The position numbers were made by a program, and so were the translations under genes. From positions 1-32,160 of the forward strand of contig PWVH01000067.1 of assembly GCA_003563465.1 (NCBI GenBank): 32,160 nucleotides of DNA, in the 5' to 3' direction. Shown one piece after another: positions 1 to 8,976 of the stretch (its first letter is position 1; the number at the start of each line of letters is the position of its first letter). The DNA is from Coriobacteriaceae bacterium (GTDB taxonomy: Bacteria; Actinomycetota; Coriobacteriia; Anaerosomatales; SLCP01). Below the pieces are notes generated by a model. It saw nothing but the letters and a program-made list of their open reading frames with translations. It was not told the origin of the DNA and did no database searches.

Positions 1-504
1 GATCTCTTGAGCGCCACCAGGGCCGAGGAGCTCTTCACTCCCTCCAGGCTCGAGCCCGTATCGATGTCCGTGTTGGCCGAGGAGGTCGTCTCCTCCTTGG
101 AGCACACCTCCGGCCACGCCATCCAGGCACATGCGCTGTGTGAGGGCATGGTGATCGGCGAGGAGAGACGGTTGCGGCAGGTGCTGGTAAACCTGATTGC
201 GAACGCGATCAAGCATACGCCCGACGACGGCCGGATTGACGTGACGGTTGACTGCAGGGAGAACCGCGTTGTGACTCTGGTCGAAGATGAGGGCCCGGGG
301 ATTCCCGAAGAAGACCGCGAACACGTCTTCGAGCGCTTCACCCGTCTCAGGCGTGAAGGCCTTGAAAGCCCGGGAGTCGGGCTGGGACTCTACATAGTGC
401 GCGCCATCGTGGAAGAACATGGCGGCAGCGTGCGCGTGCGGGATCGAGGCGATGTCCCCGGTGCTCGCGTAGTGGTAGAGCTCCCGGAGGCTGACGAGTC
501 CTGA
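1..504 (+). CDS. Sensor histidine kinase, C-terminal fragment (HATPase_c domain), 5' end outside window
   Basis: Open frame from base 1; N box LRQVLVNLIANAIKHTP, G1 VEDEGPGIPEEDREHVFERF, G2 GVGLGLYIVRAIVEEHGGSV. Confidence 0.93.
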   Translation, partial: DLLSATRAEELFTPSRLEPVSMSVLAEEVVSSLEHTSGHAIQAHALCEGMVIGEERRLRQVLVNLIANAIKHTPDDGRIDVTVDCRENRVVTLVEDEGPGIPEEDREHVFERFTRLRREGLESPGVGLGLYIVRAIVEEHGGSVRVRDRGDVPGARVVVELPEADES

Positions 505-515
505 CGGACGTCAGC
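490..515. terminator. Probable bidirectional terminator hairpin shared by convergent genes
   Basis: GCTGACG (490-496) and CGTCAGC (509-515) form a perfect 7-bp stem, followed by GTTTCTCC on the plus strand. Confidence 0.5.
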
Positions 516-1452
516 GTTTCTCCAAAGCCAGTTCGACCAGCCTTTCGCAAAGCTGGGGGAATTCGATTCCCGCAGCCCTTGCAGCATCGGGCAGAAGGCT
601 CGTCTTTGTCATGCCGGGAATGGTGTTAATTTCGAGCATCTGCACCTGCCCGTCGGCGTTCACGATCGTATCCGAGCGCGACATTCCTCGGCATCCCAGT
701 GCCCGATGCGCTCGAATGGCGAGGCTTTGACACTCGGAACGGGCCTCCTCGCTGACCCGGGCGGGGATGATGTGGCGACTCATGCCCGGGACGTACTTGG
801 ACTCATAATCGTAGAACTCGTGCTCGGGAACGATCTCTAGAGTCGGCAGCGCGGTCAACTCGTCGTTGCCGATAACGCCGACGGTCACCTCCACTCCGGC
901 AACGAACTCCTCTACGAGCACGCTGTCGTCGAAGCGGAAGGCTTCGTCTATGGCAGAGGGGAGTTCTTCTGGCTCGTGCGAAATCGTCACCCCTATCGCA
1001 GATCCTTCGCTGGCAGGTTTGACCACGGTTTTGGTGCCCAGTTTCTCGGTGATGCTTTCGATGTCAGGGGGTTCTTCGCGTCGGACGTGCACGTAGGCGG
1101 GCGAGGGGATTCCTGCTTGTGCGAAGAAATGCTTGGACATCACCTTGTCCATTGCGAGCGCGCTTGCCAGCACCCCCGAACCTACATAGGGGAGATCGAG
1201 CAGTTCGAGCATTCCCTGAACGGTGCCGTCCTCACCGAACCGGCCGTGAAGGCACACGAACACGACAGTCGGCGAGGCCTCGGTGAGCGCCGTGATGAAG
1301 CCTGGAGCGCCGCTGTCGATGCACACGGTCTCGTACCCGATGCTTTCCAGGGCGTCGGCAACCTGCCGACCGGTGTTCAAAGACACCTCGCGTTCGGCCG
1401 AGCGCCCCCCCATCAGTATGGCCACTCGTGGAGCCGGGACGATGTCGGCCAC
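511..1452 (-). CDS. ddl: D-alanine--D-alanine ligase
   Basis: VAILMGGRSAEREVSLNTG, GRFGEDGTVQGMLELLDLPYVGSGVLASALAMDK, VLVEEFVAGVEVTVGVIG, EINTIPGMT motifs. Confidence 0.97.
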   Translation of the reverse strand: MADIVPAPRVAILMGGRSAEREVSLNTGRQVADALESIGYETVCIDSGAPGFITALTEASPTVVFVCLHGRFGEDGTVQGMLELLDLPYVGSGVLASALAMDKVMSKHFFAQAGIPSPAYVHVRREEPPDIESITEKLGTKTVVKPASEGSAIGVTISHEPEELPSAIDEAFRFDDSVLVEEFVAGVEVTVGVIGNDELTALPTLEIVPEHEFYDYESKYVPGMSRHIIPARVSEEARSECQSLAIRAHRALGCRGMSRSDTIVNADGQVQMLEINTIPGMTKTSLLPDAARAAGIEFPQLCERLVELALEKR

Positions 1453-1477
1453 GATGACTCCTTCCCTCAGCCGGCCG

Positions 1478-2014
1478 TCACACGAGGCCGAGCCGCAACG
1501 CGTCTACCAGCAACAAAGCCGTCCACCAGGCTACGACACCGAAGAGCGTGGCTGCGGCCCCTCTTACGAGGGCCGCTGTAAGCAGGCCGCTTCTTTCCCC
1601 TCGCTCTCGTCTCCTGAGTGCGAACAGCCATACGGCCCCCGAGAGCACGGGGCCGAAAGCCGCCAGAAGAAGCCCGGTCATGAGGAGAACCGGATAGACC
1701 GGGTCGTCCAAGGGGACCGCTGCAGCATCGGGCCCGGTGAGCAAAAGGGCGGTCGCCGTAGCCTGCGCGGCCCACAAAGCCAGGTAGACGAGGAAGGGCC
1801 AAGTGGCAACCGGGTTGCGCGGCCTGGTCGGCACTGCCTCCCGCTCCTCGGCGGTTGGCTGTAGCGCCTCCTCGGCGGTCATCTCCTTCTCGGAATCCTG
1901 CGCGGCCCCGTCGGCCCCCTCTGCAGCCATCTCCTCGTCTGCCTCCACCGACTCTTCTGCCGCCGGCTCCTCGGCCAGCTCCTCCTTGGCAGTCGGCGCT
2001 TGCTCCCCGTCCAT
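1478..2014 (-). CDS. Hypothetical membrane protein with acidic low-complexity N-terminus and about 3 TM helices
   Basis: Glu/Ala-rich N-terminus then hydrophobic segments WPFLVYLALWAAQATATALLL, VLLMTGLLLAAFGPVLSGAVWLFAL, AAATLFGVVAWWTALLLV. Confidence 0.7.
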   Translation of the reverse strand: MDGEQAPTAKEELAEEPAAEESVEADEEMAAEGADGAAQDSEKEMTAEEALQPTAEEREAVPTRPRNPVATWPFLVYLALWAAQATATALLLTGPDAAAVPLDDPVYPVLLMTGLLLAAFGPVLSGAVWLFALRRRERGERSGLLTAALVRGAAATLFGVVAWWTALLLVDALRLGLV

Positions 2015-2234
2015 AGGTGCCTTTCTTCGCTTCGCCCTGAGAAGGAGTCTACGCGAGCTGCAGACACCGCGTCGACCTCGGTCGTGCCCGGACTCTCTCT
2101 CCAGCTAGCAGGTGCGAGACCGCCGAGCCGGCAGGCGCAAGACCGTCGTCCGTTTCTCAGTGACGCGCTATGGTGCTTTCGTGCATTTTCCCACACACCT
2201 AACACTGGGCCCTATACCGGGCATACTATGTGCA

Positions 2235-2256
2235 TAGCTGCTTGCTAGCTGCTTGC
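2235..2256. repeat. Perfect 11-bp tandem direct repeat (TAGCTGCTTGC x2)
   Basis: TAGCTGCTTGCTAGCTGCTTGC in the 5' region of the HtrA-like gene. Confidence 0.9.
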
Positions 2257-2305
2257 ACGCATGTGGCGTTCGAAGAGTTGTCAGCCGACTCATAGAGGTG
2301 GACGA

Positions 2306-3697
2306 ATGTACGAAGACCATTCCGAAGAGCAGGGCCCAGCGCGTCCGGGTGAGCTTCCCGCCGAACGAACGGAAGGTTTCTCTGCCCAGGGCAGACAGCC
2401 TCCGCTGCCCGGTACTGAGAACATCCCGCACGAGCCCCCGCCTTCTGCCCCAACACCTGCTCCTATAGCCCCTCCCCCTGGTGAGCGTCCCGGCCAGCCA
2501 GGCCCGACCCGAGGAGCTGTGGTGGCTATCGCTCTTGCAGTCGCCCTGTTCGCGGGCTCGATCGCCGGAGGCTTCGGTGGCTTCGCCGGTGCCTGGTTGG
2601 CGACTCACCGGGCTGAAGCTCCTGTGGCCGACACCGTGCGGGTCGTTCCGCCTGAGACCGACGAGCCGGTAGTCGCCGCAGCCGCTGCTGCGTTGCCCAG
2701 CGTCGTGAACATCGATGTGTCGGGCTCCGCTTCGATGGAAGTCCAACCTGAGCTGCCAGAGGGCCACCCAGGCGTACCAAGGCGCGGCAACGGCTCCGGC
2801 GTCGCTTTCCGGGCGGCCGAGGACGGCGGGACCTACATCCTTACGAACGCTCACGTAGTCGCCGAGGCGGACTCAATAGTCGTGACCGGGGTGGACGGCG
2901 AGCGTCGCCGTGCCGAACTCATCGGATCCGACGCCGAAACCGACATAGCCGTCGTCAGTGTAGCCGCAGAGCTTCCTCTGGTCGACATCGGGGACTCGGA
3001 TGACCTGCTGGTCGGCCAATCGGTGACCGCAATCGGCTCTCCCTTCGGCCTGTCCCACTCAGTCACCTCTGGAGTCGTCTCCGCCATAGGCCGCTCCCTG
3101 CCAGGGCCAGGAAGCCAGCGCGGCGTATACCCGCTCGTAGACGTCATCCAGACCGATGCGGCAATCAATCCTGGTAACTCTGGCGGGGCATTGGTGGACC
3201 GCGCCGGGAGTCTTGTCGGCATAAACACGGCCATATTCTCCGAGACCGGAACCAGCGGCGGTATCGGCTTCGCTGTTCCGGTCAATACGGCAGTCAGAAT
3301 CGCCGACCAGCTGATCTCTCACGGTCGAGCCGAGCACCCGTTCCTCGGAATCATCGGCCAGGACGTCACTCTAGACATCGCAGAAACAGAGGGCCTTCCC
3401 GTTGAGCAAGGGGCCTTCGTCGTAGAGCCCATCGAGGGCACCAAGGCCGACGAGGCCGGCATTCTCGCAGGCGATGTCATCGTCTCGCTCGATGACCAGC
3501 CGATACGCTCGATGGACGACCTGATTCTGCAGGTACGTCGCCGCGACATAGGCGACCGCGTATCCCTCGGCATATGGCGAGAAGGCGAGCTCATCGAGCT
3601 GGTGATGGAAGTGGGCATCAAGCCCGAGGACATCGAACTCCCTGAGTCCGAAACACCAGCCGTTCCGGAGGACCCAGACGACCAGGAACAAGACTGA
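2306..3697 (+). CDS. HtrA/DegP-family trypsin-like serine protease, membrane-anchored, with C-terminal PDZ domain
   Basis: TNAHVV (His), SDAETDIAVV (Asp), NPGNSGGAL (Ser) triad; N-terminal TM; PDZ region FLGIIGQDV...GILAGDVIVSLDDQPIRSMDDL. ATG at 2306 follows GAGGTGG; the ORF track extends to 2261. Confidence 0.94.
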   Translation: MYEDHSEEQGPARPGELPAERTEGFSAQGRQPPLPGTENIPHEPPPSAPTPAPIAPPPGERPGQPGPTRGAVVAIALAVALFAGSIAGGFGGFAGAWLATHRAEAPVADTVRVVPPETDEPVVAAAAAALPSVVNIDVSGSASMEVQPELPEGHPGVPRRGNGSGVAFRAAEDGGTYILTNAHVVAEADSIVVTGVDGERRRAELIGSDAETDIAVVSVAAELPLVDIGDSDDLLVGQSVTAIGSPFGLSHSVTSGVVSAIGRSLPGPGSQRGVYPLVDVIQTDAAINPGNSGGALVDRAGSLVGINTAIFSETGTSGGIGFAVPVNTAVRIADQLISHGRAEHPFLGIIGQDVTLDIAETEGLPVEQGAFVVEPIEGTKADEAGILAGDVIVSLDDQPIRSMDDLILQVRRRDIGDRVSLGIWREGELIELVMEVGIKPEDIELPESETPAVPEDPDDQEQD

Positions 3698-3746
3698 GGG
3701 CGTTGCCCGGGGCCCCGTCGCTGATGTCATGCGGATGAGGTCCCCG

Positions 3747-3797
3747 GGCTATAGGTCAGCTGCTGCAAGCGGGCCTATACGTCAGCTGCTGCTCGCG
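3747..3797. repeat. Imperfect tandem direct repeat of about 25 bp spanning the cytochrome gene stop codon
   Basis: GGCTATAGGTCAGCTGCTGCAAGCG / GGCCTATACGTCAGCTGCTGCTCGCG. Confidence 0.85.
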
Positions 3798-5146
3798 CGA
3801 TGCCGCAGGATGAAGTAGGCGAGTATCGCCGCTATCAACGCCATCGCCGCTGCCGTCATCACGAGCAGTAGCCCGCCACCAGCGGCCGGCGACGCGCCTG
3901 GCGCCTGGCGACGGGCCGCCTCTGCCTCGGCCTCCGACGTGTATACCAGCGTCGAGGCCGAGGTCATCGTCGTTGTCGGCACGTCCACTCCCGCCTTCTC
4001 GGCGAACTCCTCGGTGCACGAGCGGTAGTAGAGCGTGGCTGTCAAGGCCAGCGGTCCATCTTCAGGCATAACCGCTTCCCAGGTGTTCTCTACGGACTCT
4101 CGCGGCGGGATGCGATCGTCGCTATCGACTGCCACGGCATCCCAGATTTCGACGGGAGCGTTGCCGTCAGCGTCGGCGAACACGGTGTGGAACTCGCGTT
4201 TGTCGACAAGAGTCTCCGAGCCATCGGGCCCAGTCGCAACCAGCTCCACCCACATTCGCCGGAAATCCGTCAGTCCTGTGGGCAGGTAGTGTCCCGCTCC
4301 GACGTTGGTGATCCGCACGGTAGCGGCCACCGCACCACCGCTCTCGACGACATCCGGCGCCTCCAAATCTATCTCCGCGGCCGCCTGCAAACGCTCCTCG
4401 GCGAGCACCGGGTCGCCCAACGCCACGTTCCCGCCCACGAAAGTCATGGTGTAGATGTGCGGCCGGTCTGGCCCGCCTGCCGCAGCCCTGCCCGGATTCG
4501 GCTTTGTGACGCCGGGACCGGGTGTCATGTGGCAGTCTTGGCAGACGATTCCCTCGCCGGAATACGGTCCCTCGAGCCATTCGGTGTATGTGGCCTCGAG
4601 AACCAGGCCGTTAACGGGGTGGAACACATTGTGGCACGTTCCACAGAACTCTGCAGTCTCGTGAAAGGCAGAATACTCGCTTTCGTGCGAGCGAGAGACG
4701 GCGTCATCATGGGGGCCCCTTTTCACGCCGTCAGGCGTCACTACGATCGATGTGTTGCCGATACGGCCCTCCTGGCGCCCCGTCATCTGATGACAAAGGT
4801 CGCAGGTAACGCCTTCGCCGCCTTGTTCGGAGAAGACGCGGTCTTCGACCTCGCCGGCCATAGCGGCCACTGCGCCGTGACACTCCTCGCAGAACGGCAC
4901 CACCGCGCCGCCGGTCTCGCGGTCCGCCTGCTCCAGCTTGGCCAGGTATAGCGGGTCGGTAAGGGCTTGGGCATGCATCGATCTAGCCCACTGTGTCACA
5001 AGTGCAGCGTGGCAACTGCAGTTCGACGAAGGCTCGAATGCGTCAGCCGGTACCTCCGGCAGCTGCGCTGCAGCTATGCTCGCTGATGCGAACAACATCG
5101 CTAGCATCAATCCGGCGATCCCTGTTCTGGGGCCTCTCATCGCCAC
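3782..5146 (-). CDS. Multihaem c-type cytochrome (cytochrome c554-like) with signal peptide and C-terminal TM anchor
   Basis: CEECH, CDLCH, CGTCH, CQDCH motifs plus an N-terminal NCSCH; signal peptide LMLAMLFASASIAAA; C-terminal TM LLLVMTAAAMALIAAILAYFIL. Confidence 0.88.
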   Translation of the reverse strand: MAMRGPRTGIAGLMLAMLFASASIAAAQLPEVPADAFEPSSNCSCHAALVTQWARSMHAQALTDPLYLAKLEQADRETGGAVVPFCEECHGAVAAMAGEVEDRVFSEQGGEGVTCDLCHQMTGRQEGRIGNTSIVVTPDGVKRGPHDDAVSRSHESEYSAFHETAEFCGTCHNVFHPVNGLVLEATYTEWLEGPYSGEGIVCQDCHMTPGPGVTKPNPGRAAAGGPDRPHIYTMTFVGGNVALGDPVLAEERLQAAAEIDLEAPDVVESGGAVAATVRITNVGAGHYLPTGLTDFRRMWVELVATGPDGSETLVDKREFHTVFADADGNAPVEIWDAVAVDSDDRIPPRESVENTWEAVMPEDGPLALTATLYYRSCTEEFAEKAGVDVPTTTMTSASTLVYTSEAEAEAARRQAPGASPAAGGGLLLVMTAAAMALIAAILAYFILRHRASSS

Positions 5147-5187
5147 ATCCCCATTCTCTTCACTTCTCTAGCGCTCGACAAGCTTGC

Positions 5188-5193
5188 ATTATA
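5188..5193 (-). promoter_or_regulatory. Extended -10 promoter for the cytochrome gene
   Basis: Minus strand reads TTGCTATAATGC: perfect TATAAT preceded by TGn; about 40 nt upstream of the ATG. Confidence 0.55.
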
Positions 5194-5330
5194 GCAATGC
5201 TCCTGCCAGGTGTACCTCGACTGTTTCTCCGTTTATGCCGAAGCGTGTGAGTCGCGGCCCCCGTTTGGCAATAACACATCTACGGACGTAATCCGGGGGG
5301 CGCTTCGGGTGCCCATGAGAGGAGAACGAG

Positions 5331-5837
5331 ATGATCGAGAAGGTTCGCTGTAAAGGCTGCGGCTATCTTCACGTCGGCCCGGCGCCAGAGCCCTGCCCCG
5401 TCTGCGGGGCGCCCAAGAGTATGTTCGTCGAGTATGACGGTCCGGGAGACCTTGCCGGAACCAAGACGCTCGAGAACCTAGAGGCTGCCTTCGCAGGCGA
5501 GTCCCAGGCCAACCGCATGTACACTCTTTTCGCCCGAATCGCAGAGCTCGAGGGGCGGCCTGAGGCTCGTGCGGCCTTCGAGCGGGCCGCTGCCGAAGAG
5601 ACCGCGCACGCCCACGGACACCTTGCGTACATGGGCGGGGTCGGCTCCACGGATGACAATCTTGCTAAAGCTGCCGCCGGCGAGGACTACGAGGCCCAGG
5701 ATATGTATCCCTCCTTCGCCGACACCGCCGAGGAAGAGGGTTTCAGCGATATAGCCTACTACTTCCGCTCGGTCGGGCGATTCGAAAAGGAACACCGGGA
5801 GGACTACAAGAAAGCCACAGGAAACACCGACGGCTAG
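5331..5837 (+). CDS. Rubrerythrin with N-terminal rubredoxin-like domain (reverse-rubrerythrin arrangement)
   Basis: N-terminal CKGCGYLHVGPAPEPCPVCGAP, then ferritin-like LEAAFAGESQANRMYTLFA and AAAEETAHAHGHLAYMG. Confidence 0.95.
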   Translation: MIEKVRCKGCGYLHVGPAPEPCPVCGAPKSMFVEYDGPGDLAGTKTLENLEAAFAGESQANRMYTLFARIAELEGRPEARAAFERAAAEETAHAHGHLAYMGGVGSTDDNLAKAAAGEDYEAQDMYPSFADTAEEEGFSDIAYYFRSVGRFEKEHREDYKKATGNTDG

Positions 5838-5841
5838 ACTC

Positions 5842-6891
5842 GTGGACGAGGCAGGCTCACCGATAATCGGGGTCTCGCAGCTGGACCGTGCAGGGCTGGA
5901 GGCGTGGCTCGTCGCAAGGGGTGAGCCACGCTTTCGCACGGGGCAGCTCATCAGGTGGCTTTACCAGCGAAGCGCCTCCTCGTACGAGGAGATGACCGAT
6001 CTCCCGTCGGCTCTCAGACGCTCACTGGCCGAAGAGCTGCCCGTAGCCCGCCCGGTCCTCGAGAGCTGCCTCGTCTCCGCCCTAGACGATACCCGCCGTT
6101 ATCTTTGGCGGCTCTCAGACAGCGCGACAGTCGAAAGCGTGGGCCTACCGACGCCGAAGCGTCTGACGGTGTGCTTCTCCGTGCAGGCTGGCTGCGCTAT
6201 GGAATGTACTTTCTGCGCGACGGGCAAAGGGGGCTTCGTCCGCAATCTCGGACCGGGAGAGATGGTCGAGCAGGTGCGCCTCACCGCAGAAGACTACGGA
6301 CGCAGAGCCACCAATGCCGTTGCCATGGGCCAGGGCGAGCCGTTCATGAACTACGCTGCGACGCTTGGAGCCTTGCGACTGATGAATGATGCGGACGGCC
6401 TCGCGATCGGGGCTCGTCGCCTTACCATCTCCACTTGCGGAGTCCTAGAGGGAATCACGCGGCTCGCTTCAGAGCCCGAGCAGTTCACGCTCGCCGTGTC
6501 GCTCCATTCGGCAGTACAGTCCACGCGTGACCGAATCATGCCTGCGCTTCGAGGCCAGCCCGTATCGCGACTGAAGACCGTGCTCGCCGACTATGTCACC
6601 CGCACAGGTAGACGTCCGAGCATAGAGTATGCCCTGATGCAAGGCGTGAACGACTCCGATCGAGAGCTTGCCGCTCTCATAGGGTTCTGCCGGGACCTCG
6701 GCTCCCACGTCAATCTCATGCCCGTGAACGAGGTTCCGGCCGCAGGATTCTCCCGCCCGCCCGCTGGTCGAGTCGAGCTGTTCGCCTCGAAGTTGACCGA
6801 AGCTGGAATCGAGGCTTCCGTTCGGGCAGAGAGGGGCTCCGACATCGAGGCGGCCTGCGGACAGCTCACGCAGCGACACAGCCAGAGATGA
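5842..6891 (+). CDS. rlmN: 23S rRNA (adenine(2503)-C(2))-methyltransferase, radical SAM
   Basis: CAMECTFCATGKGGFVRNL radical SAM motif; MGQGEPFMNY; LAVSLHSA; GTG start. Confidence 0.96.
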   Translation: MDEAGSPIIGVSQLDRAGLEAWLVARGEPRFRTGQLIRWLYQRSASSYEEMTDLPSALRRSLAEELPVARPVLESCLVSALDDTRRYLWRLSDSATVESVGLPTPKRLTVCFSVQAGCAMECTFCATGKGGFVRNLGPGEMVEQVRLTAEDYGRRATNAVAMGQGEPFMNYAATLGALRLMNDADGLAIGARRLTISTCGVLEGITRLASEPEQFTLAVSLHSAVQSTRDRIMPALRGQPVSRLKTVLADYVTRTGRRPSIEYALMQGVNDSDRELAALIGFCRDLGSHVNLMPVNEVPAAGFSRPPAGRVELFASKLTEAGIEASVRAERGSDIEAACGQLTQRHSQR

Positions 6892-6939
6892 CCGGAGATA
6901 TCCCGCCGCACAGACACAGTTGATGCCCCGCCGACACGA

Positions 6940-7239
6940 TCAGCTGGTCGCCTGCGCGCGCGTATAGCGCTGCACGGCTTCCCTGATCTCCCCCACCTTA
7001 CGCCAGGCGACCTCTTCGTCCCGGCCGAGATAGTGCTCTACGCGGCCGCCCAAAGCCACGGCGGCCCGCTCCGCTCGATCCGCCACATTCCGGGCGATTT
7101 CGGCTGCCCGCATCGCCTCGCCCGCGAGCCGGCGCCGGGTCTTCGCTCCGCTGTTCGGGGCGAAGAGAATGCCTGCCACTATTCCGGCCACGACACCCAC
7201 TACTAAGCCGATGGCAAAATATTCCATACGCTCCTTCAT
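6940..7239 (-). CDS. YtxH-like small membrane protein
   Basis: IGLVVGVVAGIVAGILFAPNSGAKTRRRL; start overlaps the parB stop (7236-7239). Confidence 0.8.
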   Translation of the reverse strand: MKERMEYFAIGLVVGVVAGIVAGILFAPNSGAKTRRRLAGEAMRAAEIARNVADRAERAAVALGGRVEHYLGRDEEVAWRKVGEIREAVQRYTRAQATS

Positions 7240-8111
7240 CGCTCGACCTCCTTGTCCTCGCAGGAAGCCTCGCCTTCGGTCATCAGCCTGAAAATCCTCT
7301 CCAACTCGTCTTCCCCGTGAAACTCGATCTCTATCTTGCCTTTCTTCTGTGTCTGGCGCACCCGCACTCCCGTACCCAGTATCTTCCTGAGCTTGCGAGC
7401 TACGATCTTGAACGACTTCGGGGTCTGCGTGCGCGGCTCTCGCTCTGCCTGCCCTGCAGCATAGAGCCGTGCGAGGTTCTCGGTCTCCCGCACCGACAGA
7501 CCCTCGGTTACCACTCTGTTGCCAAGCCGTACGCGCAGGGCCTCGTCGGGCACCGACAGCACCGTCCGCGCATGTCCCGCGGAGAGCTGGCCTTCGTAGA
7601 CAAGCCGCTGGACCTCTTCGGGCAGATCAAGCAATCGAAGTGCGTTCGTGACGGTGGAGCGTGACTTCGACACCTTCTCCGCCAGCTCGGCCTGGGTCAT
7701 CTGGTGCTCGGTAAGCAGGCGCCGGTATCCACGAGCCTCTTCGATAGCGTTAAGGTCCTGTCTCTGCAAGTTCTCGATGAGCGCCAGCTCTAGTGACTCG
7801 GCCTCGCTCTTGCTCATGACACGGACCGGCACCCGCTTCAGGCCGGCCGCTCTCGCTGCTATCCACCTGCGCTCTCCGGCAATTATCTGATATCTGTCCC
7901 CGTGGGGCCGGACGACGATCGGTTGCAGCATGCCCACCTTCCGAATCGAATCAGCGAGTTCGGCCACGCTTTCTTCTCCCATGTCCGTTCTCGGCTGTTT
8001 AGGATTCGGGGTGATTTCGTTGATAGACACTTCGTGCACTTCGATGTCCTCTTCGGCGATCGCATTTGGAATGAGCGCCGAAAGACCTCGGCCCAGCCCC
8101 CTCTTAGACAC
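7236..8111 (-). CDS. parB: Chromosome-partitioning protein ParB
   Basis: RGLGRGLSALIP N-terminus, GERRWIAARAAG, ENLQRQDLNAIEEARGYRRL, HTH QAELAEKVSKSRSTVTNALRLLDLP. Confidence 0.98.
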   Translation of the reverse strand: MSKRGLGRGLSALIPNAIAEEDIEVHEVSINEITPNPKQPRTDMGEESVAELADSIRKVGMLQPIVVRPHGDRYQIIAGERRWIAARAAGLKRVPVRVMSKSEAESLELALIENLQRQDLNAIEEARGYRRLLTEHQMTQAELAEKVSKSRSTVTNALRLLDLPEEVQRLVYEGQLSAGHARTVLSVPDEALRVRLGNRVVTEGLSVRETENLARLYAAGQAEREPRTQTPKSFKIVARKLRKILGTGVRVRQTQKKGKIEIEFHGEDELERIFRLMTEGEASCEDKEVER

Positions 8112-8904
8112 GTTGCACCACTTCCTTCGCTAGAGCGCGATATGCCTCGGCCCCCTTGCCCCTCGGGTCGTAGATGGTCACGGGCTGCCCGAAGCTCGGA
8201 GCCTCTGACAGCCGCACCGTTCGAGGGATCAGCGTCTCGAACACCTTCTCGTCGAAGAAGTCGCGGACTTCCTCTACCACCTGCTGTGACAGCCGGGTTC
8301 GCGAGTCATACATCGTCATCACCACGCCGAATACCTCCAGCACGGGATTCAGGTGAGATCGCACCAGGCGGACGCTCTCGAGCAGTTTCGACAGGCCCTC
8401 AAGGGCATAGTACTCGCACTGTATGGGGATAATCAGCCCTTTTGCCGCAGTAAGCGCATTAATCGTGAGCAGGCCCAAGGACGGGGGACAATCAACGATG
8501 ACGAAGTCAAAATCGTCAAGCACGGGCCTGATTATCGTTTTCAGTCGCGCTTCTCTGCTCATTGCAGAGACCAGTTCGATTTCTGCTCCAGCAAGCTGGA
8601 TCGTAGCGGGAACGGCGAACACGTGTTCGATTCCAACCGGCTCGATTAGGGTCTCGATGGGCGTGTCTCCTAGAAGAGCATCGTATACGCACCTCTGCCG
8701 CTGATTCTTGTCGAGCCCAAGGCCTGATGTCGCGTTGCCCTGGGGGTCGATGTCCACTATCAGGACGTCCTCTCCAAGATCGCCCAGGGCAGCAACCAGG
8801 TTAACAGCGGTAGTGCTCTTGCCGACGCCACCCTTCTGGTTGGCCACGGCTAGAACCTGAGCCTTCTTGGTAGCCTCGCCCTGGCCCTCGTCTGCCTTGT
8901 GCAA
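8104..8904 (-). CDS. parA: Chromosome-partitioning ATPase ParA/Soj
   Basis: Deviant Walker A ANQKGGVGKSTTAVNL; VLIVDIDPQGNATSGLG; DFVIVDCPPSLGLLTINAL. TTG at 8904 preferred (GGGGAAG upstream); the ORF extends to 8964. Confidence 0.95.
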   Translation of the reverse strand: MHKADEGQGEATKKAQVLAVANQKGGVGKSTTAVNLVAALGDLGEDVLIVDIDPQGNATSGLGLDKNQRQRCVYDALLGDTPIETLIEPVGIEHVFAVPATIQLAGAEIELVSAMSREARLKTIIRPVLDDFDFVIVDCPPSLGLLTINALTAAKGLIIPIQCEYYALEGLSKLLESVRLVRSHLNPVLEVFGVVMTMYDSRTRLSQQVVEEVRDFFDEKVFETLIPRTVRLSEAPSFGQPVTIYDPRGKGAEAYRALAKEVVQRV

Positions 8905-8976
8905 TGCGGCTTCCCCTTCCCCCAGCAAGGTGCTTCCGCAGAGTATAGGCCAAGTCCGCGCCAACTGGAAGTCCCC

